Positions 34,762 through 46,700 of a stretch of DNA of 64,000 nt are shown here, piece by piece. Below the pieces are notes generated by a model. That model did no database searches. It saw nothing but the letters and a program-made list of their open reading frames with translations, and was not told the DNA's origin. Every line of letters begins with the position of its first letter. Within the stretch, counting starts at the first letter, position 1. The position numbers were made by a program, and so were the translations under genes. The stretch comes from Axinella damicornis (taxonomy: Eukaryota > Porifera > Demospongiae > Axinellida > Axinellidae): assembly GCA_963931865.1 (NCBI GenBank), contig OZ007511.1, positions 13,634,189-13,698,188 on the forward strand, written 5' to 3'.

Positions 34762-37700
34762 ACGACAGGCAGAGTGACAGAAAGGCAGAAGACAGACGGA
34801 AGGACAATGAGATGTAGGTGGACAGAGAATGGATGGACAGATGACCACACCTCTCCTGATGGTCCAGTTGTTGGTCATTTTGGGTGGTGGAGGCATCTCT
34901 AGCAGTTGGAGTAGGATGGGTCCCCCGGCAGGCCGATAGGCCCTCATGTCCACCTCATCCTCCTCCCCACTACTGTCACTCTTCACACCTCCGTCACCCT
35001 CCACACCATCATCAGCACTGACTCCAGCTGTGTGGGAGTGTGTGTGTGTGTGTGTGTGTACGTGTGTGTACACTCGGACTGTTATTCCGTAAATGGACTT
35101 TGTTTCAGTCAAAATGTTCACCATGCAGATTAACATTTCAATCACAGGCCCCATATAGGAGCTGTCTTATAGCTTTTACTGGGGGTACAATCTGTTACCA
35201 TCCTAAAACAAGGTTTGACCAATCAGAAGCTGCATTCATCATCTAGGTGCTGACATTTCCACCCCAATATCGGGAGTGTCTAAAACAATGAAAATAATGG
35301 TCGGTGCTATCTTTGATGCAGCCTCCCAAGCAGGAGAGTCTGGTTTGTCATCACCCCTCAGATACTAAGGCTAATAGTTTCTGGGAAGGGGCCATTGTGA
35401 TGAGGTAACCACTGGAGCTACACTGCCAGACACGGTATGCTGTGTGTGTTGTCCAGGAACATTGATTATGTCTGTCACCACATCGCGATCATTCATTATG
35501 TCTGTCACCATTATTGTGAGGAGATGTGGTTTCACAGTCGTTTGCTCAACACCGCAGCTGCTAGATTACAACATTCTTACGTATTCACAAATTACACAGC
35601 TGCTTGGGTTTGTGTATGGGGAGACTCTGGTCTCGTTCCCAGACCACATGGAATGGGCACCTGGCAAGGGATGTGGTTACACACTTATTCAGTCCACAGT
35701 ACCTCGTTACAGCTGCGAGATCACAACATTCATGCCGTATTCATGAATTACACAGGTGCTTGGTTTTGTGTATTACAAGTATGTGCCAGGAGACTGTAGT
35801 CTCATTCCCAGACCATGGAATGGGATCTCGGAATGAGACAATTCTGAATATCCCTATGCAGACATCACTATTCTCCTCAATGTATAGCATCTATACCTAC
35901 CTACGCAATTTGGCATTGTTTACTAATAACTACACAAACCAGCAATTTAATCACTTTCACTTCCCATGTAGGCACAGTCCTCTCATCGGCTGAAACTCAG
36001 CTAAAATAGAATGCTCCATCGTTGCCTGCCAATAGCTCTACAGTTTATGCCACATTTGGGAACAGGCAATGGGGCAATGTTTATATAGAATGCACAAGGT
36101 TTCAACAATGATGGATCTGAGACTCACACGCCCTGAGCCTGATTAGGAGCTCTGCATTCTCCCTCCACAAAATGATGAGAGATCAGGCTGCTTGTAGCCC
36201 ACCTTCTCTGCCTAAGAGTCTCAGTGGCTACAGCGTCTGATTGCTGACCAGAAGGATCCTATAGTTGAGTCTGAATTTGTTTCAGGTGAATTCTCCAAAT
36301 CATGTCCCAGCCTCGTTCCCAGGCCATGTTGGAACGAGGCTATGTCTGTCCAGGCCAGCTGTATCCCGTAATGCAGACAGACAAATCTTGTATATGTTAC
36401 AGTACTACAGTGAACATGTGAACACACTACTGCCCGTACTATGGGGTGTTGTGATGCATGTATGTAATCCCTATTGTTTTACACCGCAATTCTCAGAGAG
36501 GAATGACAGAATCTTTAATTCTCATTATGATGATGTAATCCACAAATCGCTCAGAAATTAAGAATCCACTTCCGGTTTGAATTACTAGGAGACAGTTTCT
36601 CTGCTAAACTTCCTCCTCTGGATGCAAATACGTATGTAGCCACCAGATCAGTACTGGATTTGTTTCAGATTATACAGTGTATCTGCATGTATGAATCAGG
36701 GTTTCGTTCGGGAAGGGGGGCATTCCCCCACTCTATCATTGTACAGGTATTTTAAGTTCACTACATCAAAAATGGCTTAAGAATCAACCTCAGAGAATCT
36801 AAAATTCAAAAGAAACTAACTACCCTGTGAATGCAAATACGTAGCCACCAGGTTGCCAGCTGCACAAAGCATTATTGGGTTGCCATGGTGACTGGAAATA
36901 TGGCCATCACTATCGTGCTTCATTGGCAAACCCATTACTGCAGGATCGTAGCTTTAGTCCTTAGACAGCTCATGTTCTGCTGTTGAGGAGTAATTTACAT
37001 CATCGTGCTATTGTGAGAAATAAGGATTACATCATCGTGCTATTGTGGGAATTAAGGATTATGTCATTCATCTCTGAGGATTATGATGTGAAACAATAGG
37101 GACTACATCACAACATCTCTGCTGCAGGTTTTACGCATGCATCAAATAAAGGCCAATTCTTACAAAAAACACAGGTGATTATTCCTTCCATTAGCAACAC
37201 ATGCCATATTCATCCTGCATACCAGTCAGCCTGGCCATTATGACATCTTGAAAATATTACAAGTCATTTCCTGCCACAACCCACAGAGGCCCATTGTCTG
37301 CTAGTACTTAGCATCCAAGTGTTGGTTCTGCAATTTCTCAGAAATCTTTTTGAAAGTAGATAGCTAATTACTCCGTAGGCCCTGAACCCTAACCCCACTG
37401 CACACCACACACACGCATGCCCCAGTCAGCAGAGTGGAGTATTTGATAGCAAAAAAAAGATTTCCCTCTTGACTTCCTATGCACCGCAGCGTTGCTGAAT
37501 TAAATTTCCTTGTTAGGTAGGTGAAACACTGCGATACCACTCCTTAACAATCCCCTCCCTGGCTGACCTCATACACCAACCATATTCAAACTATGCAACC
37601 ACTATTGTCCGCTACACAGGAAACCGTCAATCTGTCCTCAGATATACCAGACAGTCTCTGATCCAGCAATGATGAGCTGCCCATTCCAGATCACCCCACA

Positions 37701-40700
37701 CTAGTGAAGTACCACGAAGCTGATGGAATCCCTGAGGTGCTGCCGGTCGAGTGTGACATTAACATTCCATTCGTTCATTCACAGACCGGGACTACACAGC
37801 GTCCAGGAAGAGAATCCGATAGAGAGAAAAGCTCTGGATCATACTCATGTGATGGATGCATTGCTGACTGCACCAGATAAAGGTCTGATTTGTTGTTCTT
37901 GTTCTATACACCCTGCATGATGAAGACCAGCGCAATCTCATCAAATCGTTGGCAGTATATTGATGTTACTCACATGGCCCTCAACCAATCAGATGCCTCA
38001 GGATCGATCACATGACAGCACTTCAAATTGCATATTGACTATAATACACACTTCAGTGTGCAGTATCCTGATATTGCACACTTTACACCAATGGCTGCTT
38101 AAGCGAGTAACACAAAATAGTTTACATACCAGTTTTTGTGCATTGCAGGGTCTAGTGCACTAGTAAAGGTTGAGGAAGGGATAATGCACAAGTCGAAGGC
38201 AAGTGCATCATCCCAACCGAGACTGTGGAGAAAGGGGAGGAAGAGAGGAGGAGGTGGGAACAGGGGGAGAACGGAGGGAGGTGGGTGGGTGGGGGGAGGG
38301 AGGTTGGAGCAGGGAGTGGGAGAAGGGGAAGAGAGGAGAGGAGGAGGCAGGAAGAGGGGAGAACAGGTGTGCATGAGCATCAGTTCAGGCTTGCAACTCG
38401 TAGGTAGCAAACTAGTGATTATCGTAACATCAGCTCCACAAACATGTCAACAATCACCGACTCCATCTCAGGCTGTCTTCGCACCATATAAGTACCTACT
38501 GAAACGCCACTCCTGGACCACAGCATTGGTAGGTAGTACTACGAACATACACAACTGTTATTTATTGATTTACAATTCCGAAATTCAATCTCAGATCTTC
38601 CGAACACTATTAGCCACTGAGACCACCGTACAGAAGTGTGGATGAAGAACAGGCAGCTTGGCCTGCTGGGCTCAATGCTGAAGCCAGCTGATCCTATCCC
38701 CCACACGCCACTACTGCTGGTGGGGTTGTCCCGTGGTGGGGGCTGTGGGATTAGCATGCTTCCTGAGCAAGAATGGACTCCATATCATGTCAACCACAAC
38801 CATCTCCACTTCCTGGTGGTCAACACTCCCACCTCCTGGCCCACCTTCTCCACAGCAGGATCACTGATCAGTAAGGTGGCTTGCGGCTAGCCTCGATCCA
38901 AGGGTACCACCTTGCTTCCTGTACATGGCGGGGAGCATGGGAACGAGGCTACGGTAACAGCTTGAAGTGATCTTGCAGCATGGTTTGTGTGCATGGCAGT
39001 GATCCCGGGAACAAGGCTATCTTGTAGCAGCCTTGCAACGTTTGGTGGGTGGAGTGTCAAGTGCATGAAACAGTTGTGTACGTGTAGGTTGACTGGTGAT
39101 GATTGGTTATCCTTGTAACCATCAGTATTCCACAACACAATCCCTTCTTAGATCTCCACTGTGTGGTAACCATGGTAACCACAATCAACTCCCCACTGTA
39201 GCAAGGGTTTTATGCTTGTAGCGTAACATAACACAACAGCTTCTCTAAGCTGGCTGGAGCAGGTTCCCCATCGTGACCACAACTGCATGAACCACTTAAA
39301 TTTTTTTTATCGTGATGGCTGCAGGGAGTGACGTAGGGTACAAAGAATATTAAGCTAGCTGTATATGTGGGAATTACTACAGAGTTAACAACGAGGCTCG
39401 AGTAAGGTTATCATACGACAAACAGTCAGACCGCAAGGTTCCTTCGGTTGCCATAGCTACTGATTCAGGTTGTATACTACCCATAACAGAGGGAGGGGAG
39501 AGTGAATCCATTGCAGCTGTGACGTTTGGATTACCCTTCTAATCTGGTAGACGCTTCTGAGGAGCTAGCTTACAGTGTATAAAGTGGCATTGAGAAATCG
39601 TGACAAAACATAGTTAAGGAGGCCAAAATAAGTACATATGAAGTTGTGTATGATGGCTGCGGGCACAGGTGACAGTACTGCTCTGACTACGAGTGAAGTT
39701 TCCCTGTACGTAGTAGATACTAGATTTGTTACATGCCCACGAGACTGACCAGCGTGCAAGCACGGATCTGATAGAGCCCAGCCTCGTTCCCATGTGGTCT
39801 GGGAATGAGGCTAGGCAGTGCCACGATCTCTACTAGGCACCGTGGTATGTTCACACATATAGGAAGTGAACCAGTCGGCGTGTATTAATTTCCTATGGAA
39901 ATTGTTCTCGGCATATACTACTGATACACAGTCTCGTTCCCGGACTGGCACCATCCGGGAACGAGACTACATGCATGAATATAAAGTTGAAGGTATTTGT
40001 CCTGCTATACAGGAGCAGTGAGCAGACACAACGTATGTTCATGCACCTTGGACCGTGACATCACATCACATCAACACTTTGATGACTAATGCCCCCACAA
40101 TTGCACATGCATATCCGTGTATATTCACGCCACGTGAACCCTGTACATTTACACAAACCCTCAAATAGACTTTCACTGAATGGTGTTATTCACACTCAGG
40201 CTGCAGTCCTGACGTCACGCACAATGATCCCAGCAACAATAGCTAATGACTCCTAAAGTTTATTCATAGCCTTGGTTGTGACCTCATACCCACAGATGCT
40301 GAGTATACACAGTGACAATTAACAGGCAGTATATGGTAGGTACCCATACTTGCACACTGTAAACACAGCAAAAGACAGACAGAGTATTCATGCACTGTGC
40401 ACTTCACTGTCAACGTCATATTACACACAAGCCCCAAGCCTGTGACTGTATCAACATCTTGTGCAAAATCAGAAAGTGCTGGTGCAGTTGATTTTCAGTC
40501 ACATTTGAAAAACTGAGTATTCCGGGACCACACTGCTAGTGTGCTAGCAGCTATTACAAGCAGACTCTATTGCCGTGGTGTTCGGATCAGGTTTACCTAG
40601 CTGGATACACAGTCCAGAATATATACGCTGGAGTCTGGAGTTCATATCAGGTTCACTTGCTAGATGTGAAATATTACAGATCGGACACGCTGCGCTGCTA

Positions 40701-43700
40701 TAAACGTAATGTGTGGTTAGTCGACACACATTCAATTAGGTCCCCTCTACCCTTGACGTCACTCATATGATATTGAGTTACGCTGGAGCCACAATCTGAT
40801 GGAAATTGAACAGCCTTCAGAGTGGAATGAAATTCTGCATATCCCCTTTCACAAAGGCATTCCCAGCCTGCAGTCCTTTGAGCAAGTGCAAGCACCTGCA
40901 TACCTGCAGTGTCTGGATTCCAGCGAACTCTGGGTCGTGTTAGCACAGGGAGAGCCTAGCCTCGTTCCCAGGCTCCTCCCCCTGCGCACGCCGCACGCAC
41001 AGGGGAGAGCCTGGGGATGAGGCTAGGGAGAGCCTGGGAGTAACACTGTCTACTGCTGCTGTTCAGAGAGTTGAAAAAAACCCCACCTTAACCACTGTAT
41101 CACACCCTGTTGATTAGCTTGGGTGACAATCCACCTTAACCGTAATTATATAACTGTGAATACGCTAATTTAATTTGACTCATCGGCACGGTGCTGTGAC
41201 AATATTCACAACAAACAGTAACACAACGTTGTTGCCATCAACAGTATTGTTTACTGCTGGTATTCAACGTCTGAGTGTGATGTCACCAGGGACAGAGCAT
41301 TAGACAAACACTGGCAGCTGCCTGCAGTGACTGTGGCAAGGTGAGCTCTGATAAACACTTGACCTCCGTATTCACAGCTCTCAACACATTTGACGTCACA
41401 ATGATCGCAGACTTGACAATATGCAATTTACACAGCACAACACCCATCAACCTCTGGCATGCACTGTGCCAACTGGATGTGGTGATAGCGCAGAGGGACT
41501 GTCCCAAGGTCAGCCACTGTAATCAAATCAAATCACTGCTCTTAGACAAGGGGCTACAGAGCTGATTGGTATGCTCAGCTAAGAGATAATCATGTCAGAC
41601 TCTTGGAATATGAAAGTCCCTGGCCAGTTCCAGAGTAGTAACAAATTAGCACCACTGTACTCGCATTGGTACCAGTAACAGTGTGGCAGGAGTATCGGTT
41701 ATTGGTACCAATAGCAGTGCGGCAGGAGTATCGGTTATTGGAATTCTGCAGCACCGATAATTGAAAGTTGGAAAACTGATATTGAGTATCTACCTATCAA
41801 ACAGTGGTATATATCGGTATCGGACTACTTCACACACTCCTTTATTGGAATCGGAAGTATCAGTGCAATTTGATTTTTGGCAGAACCCTACAAATGAGCA
41901 AGTGGAACTTGTAGTGTTTTTGCAATAGTTGCATGTACACATGTACGTATGTACGTACGTGGTTACCCCACACACCTGTACCTTCTCCGTCCTGAGTCTG
42001 GGGCCCTCCTCCGTCCCCTCCCTGCTCCTCCTCCTCCCCCTGCACACACGGGAGGTACAAGGCAGTTGATAACACTGGCCGTACCAGGGTGTGTGTGAGG
42101 GATGCTTGCAGTATTAATTCTCGCTTGCATATGATTACGGTGTCCACATGTACTACAGAGGTTAGAGTCTGTGACTAACATAATAGTTGTACTATAGCAT
42201 CTTGGTATGATATAGGCAATGAATGAACATAGACATGGAATATGTTTAACACGAGTTTCCGAATGAACAGGCAGGATGAGACCATGTGATGCACAAATAA
42301 TTGCGACCAGCGAACTCTGAAGTAAAGGCTGTGCACTTGTACTGCAAATTTAGGTCTCCTGGCCTCAGAGTTATTTGTAGCTGTAGTACATGACACTCAG
42401 TGTTTACAGACTGAACATCCTTAGCCTCGTTCCCAGGCCGCGTCCCATACGGCCTGGGAACGAGGCTAGAACACCCTGGCACACCAAGAGGTGGTATGTA
42501 GCTCACTTGCTTGGGGGGATCCACATCAGTACCACTGCCGGGCTGCTTGTCAGTCTCCACAGTCTGAGGGTGAACAATAGAATTTAACTGTTGATGGATG
42601 ATGACCGGCAACAGGTTGGACCCTGACGTGCATGAGCATGGTCGCTTCAGTGTGTCATTTGGGTCTCAATTCAAGTGAGCATCACGCTACAGATTACAGT
42701 CACCTAAGGTTCAACCAATCAGATGACTGTATTCTTCCCCTAGACAGGAAGTAAAAGCAACCAAATTGGTATTTCACAGCCTCAGCATACCTCAGGTTGG
42801 TCCAGCCTGCTGGCTGCACTGCCTCCCCTCACACCTCCACTTCCTCCACTAATCACACTCCCCCCATCACCGCTCCCACCGCCTCCCTCGTTATCCCCCT
42901 GATTGCCAGGGGCTGCCCCTCCACTCTGGGTAGAGGGTGTGTCCACTCCAGGAGTGAGCGGTGTCTTCTTGCATTGGTAGGAGTGACTGAGGGGGGAGAG
43001 GGGATCAAACGGGAGATAGAGGACTCTGACAGCTGCATCCGCCAGCAGAAGGGGCTTGGGAATATCCAGGACAAAATGACGCTCCTTGAAAGTGAAATTC
43101 TTTAACCTGCAGGTGGGTGGTAGAATCCAAACAGTTTACTGAGATTTACTGTGCAGTACTGTTTCATGCACCAATAGTTTACTGTTAGTACAGTGAGATT
43201 TATACGACAGTTATACTGTCAAACGTCATGAAAGTGAAGGGGTTCAATCATGAATGTGCTGGTGTGATTACAGCCAAAAGGAAACAAATTTGATGGCTCC
43301 ACAAAACAACTCCCTACAATGCAAACACAGATCTTCATCCTGCATGTGAACTGCACTAAGTAAGCATAACAGAGCCTCGTTCTCAGCACCTTCCTGACCA
43401 CTTGCGGTTTTGTACTCTTGATGGGTGTGTGAAAACTACCCACACGCTTCACCACGTGCCCCTCCTCCCCCTCCCCCTTCCTTCCTCCCCCCCTTCCGCC
43501 CCCACAGCAGGCAGAAACAGCACTCCTGGGTGACTGAATTGCAAAATTGGCAGAACGGTTTGCTACATGTACACTAGCTGCCACTTGTTGTGGAGGGCAT
43601 CCTAGGGGTATGCATAGCCTCGTTCCCAGGCCTTCTACACCTCCAGTTTTTGACTGTTTACAGTACATGTGCAAAATACTGTAAGCGATCAAAAACTGGT

Positions 43701-46700
43701 GGTGTAGAAGGCATTGGAATGAAGCTATGCATGCAGCTTTAGTACACAAATTGCTAGGTATCTTGGGCTAGGAATGAGATACAGAGCTGGGATTTACACC
43801 ATTGTAATCAGCATGAATAGAGCATTCCAATGATGTCCATTTTGCCGTCGGTTGAATTTTGACCCAAACCATGAAAATCCATGGTTATCTGTGATTTTTG
43901 ACAAAAATGTGACCAACATTAAAAGCCATCAGCATAGCACTTGAAGGTGCTTTGTATGCTGATGACAATGGCACAATACCAAGCTTCATGTCTCATTTTC
44001 ACATCGTTGATACAACATGTCTTTATTCTTTAGACAATGGATATACGCAGTAGGAATTATGAAAGCTAAGTAGTACGCTAGGTATCTTGGGCTAGGAAGG
44101 AGATATGAAGCTGAGATTTGCACCATTGTGATCAGCATGAGTGGAGCATTCCAATGATGTCCATTTTGCTGTAGGTTGAATTTTGACCCAAAATCATGAA
44201 AAAACATGGATTATAGCCTTTGGTCGAGTGCGATTTTTTGCAAAAATGTGACCAACATTAAAAATCGTTTTAAGGACATCATTTGAAAGCCCTTTTTATG
44301 CTGATCGGGATGGCACAATCCCCAGCTCATTCACATACTCATACCTAGCGCAACGTTCTCTTCCATGTGTATTCCTTTGGTTCATTGGTCCATTTTAGGC
44401 GGAAATGGCATATCAGTCATCCAACAGAGCAGGAGTGCTGTTTCTGGTAATGTTGGTTTAATTCCAAAATTGACTTGTCAAAATGTGCCCAAAAAGGTTC
44501 CAAAATGTGCCAAGTTAGGCACAAAAGCATACCTCTAGAGAGGATGTGATGAATACCCAAACATGATTTACCACCCCTCCTCCCCCTCTCCCCCCCTCCC
44601 TTCCTCCCCTTCCCCTTTCTATCCTCCTCATTCCCCTCCCCTCCCCTCTCCTCTCCACTGGCCATGTGATCAATACCCACATTTACCCAGTGTAAATGGG
44701 AGATCCCAATACCCTGGTCATGAATACCAGGCTCACAGTCATCAGATAATATACTGGTACAATCCGGAACGTTATGCTATACAACTTTCGAAAATTGACA
44801 TCACCATAGCAACAGCAATGATTTACTAGTCATGCCTTACGCAAGTGGTCTAAAGCACATGGATGCTAATGTTCCGTCTCTAACACCTTGTGACACAATT
44901 TCTGGTCATCACCAAGCAGCCTATAATTTAAGTCAGGTCATATTTTCAGAATGACCTGACATCATGTCCACTCACTGATGACCTCCTTTGTACTTGTACA
45001 AGCTCTGTGGGTGTGTACAATAAGCAGCTGAGCCCCCACATAAACAAACACACCTGGATAGCAGGCTTAGCTTGCACCAAGCTAATTGCATGCAGTCAAC
45101 ACAGTGCAATCTGTCAACACCTCACTGAGGGCTAGCCTCGTACCCAGGCCTTCCCACCCCAGCGTTTGTCGCTTGCAGTACTAACGTTGTGCCGCAAGCA
45201 GCATACGTTGGGGTGAGAAGGCCTGGGTACGAGGCTAGGGTGGCACTGGACCAGATGTTGAATGCTCAGAGATTAGGATTGAAAGGATTGTGCTTTGTCC
45301 TCAACGAATGCTTTATTAATCGGACAAGAGTCACAAGGCATTGCGACCAAGAGCTGTGTAATCCTCAAGACTGTGGTCTTAACCCTTAATTTCTGGAAAG
45401 CACGCTCTAACAAAGTCAATTGTCAAATTCCGTTTGAACATTGTGTATTTTAAGGAAAATGTGTTCTGCAAATAAGAGGCTCATGCAAAGTGCCTGGATA
45501 GCTCCAGGACTCCCAGCTGTGTAATTTCCGTGAAGCTCCACCCACAAGAAATTCTTGCCACTAGGTTACAGAACATAGCCCATCAGGTTGTGGTATCTAT
45601 GGACACAGAATATACAATGCTGAAAATTGGAATTGAAATTGACTGTACACGAACTGTCTGGCATGGAATCAAGATGCTCTCGTTCCTCAAGGTGTAGTAA
45701 TATCAAGGAAAGAGAACAAGAGTTCGGGAATGGAACTGAACGACAGGCTACTAGATATAGGAATGGAACAGCATTGGCTACCAGATATGGGGAATAGAAT
45801 TGGCTACCAGATATACATAGGAATGGAATTAGCTACCATACCTGGAATGAGACTGGCTGGAATGAGACCACTCACCTTGGATTTTTGACGACGTTCCCCC
45901 AGAGGCAGTAGGTGAGGCCGGGAGAGCTGGCCTCCACTCTCATGTTGTAGGTCTCTGAGTCGACGTGTTTCTCCGGCTGCTGGAGGTAGTGGCGGGTGGA
46001 GGCATCCAGCTTGGACTGGATCAGAGTCCGGATGTGGGTGACGGTCTGGGAGGGAGTGAGGGTGTGAGGGGGTGTGAGTGTGCAGATGAAATGTGTGAGT
46101 GAGTATGTGTGGATGAAGGTGTGTGTGTTGTGGATGAATGCTAATAAGTGTAGTGTGTGAGGATGCTAATATGTGTGTGTGTATTGTGCGTGTGTGTGTG
46201 TGAAGGAGGCCGTGTGCACTACTCACATATTGACAACAGCCGTGCATGCAAACAGCAATATAGTGAAGGAGGAAGCTAGGAGAGCAAGCCCACATAAGGA
46301 AAAGAATTATGGCACTAAAACTGCTCAGTGGACACATGCCATAACTATATTCACACTTCCTTGTCTCCCGATCTACGCTGGATTGTCCGTTAACAAGGTA
46401 TTCATACCTTCTGCAGTCTCTCTACTTCCTCCTCTGGCAGCAGGGGAAGTGTCTCTCCACTCTGTAACCTTTCAATTTCCCGGCTCAGCTGCAGGGGAAG
46501 AACAAGGCCTCACCCACCTCCCAGAGACAGAAAGCACTTCCTCAAATGATTTGCCCAGCACAAGTGTTGGGGTTAGTCAAGGTAGGGCGTATACCACATC
46601 ATCATGAGCACATACCTCACAACACTGTATGACTATCTCGTGCTCTGTGTTACAAACAAGTGTTACTTACCGTGAGGCATTCTTTGATTCCCTCAAGAGT

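Larger units (their letters stand above)
35028..41981. other. Large DNAI7 intron (about 7 kb)
   Basis: Between the exons at 34851-35027 and 41982-42039. No gene is recognised inside. It hosts many copies of the CCTCGTTCCCAGG palindrome family and two tRNA-like SINE candidates, listed separately. Confidence 0.6.

Noticed and set aside
36215..36282. Functional tRNA gene
   Set aside because: A- and B-box-like phrases exist but no clean acceptor stem or anticodon arm folds.
38636..38890. 84-residue ORF inside the large DNAI7 intron
   Set aside because: Methionine start and moderate length only; no family resemblance and bounded by repeats.
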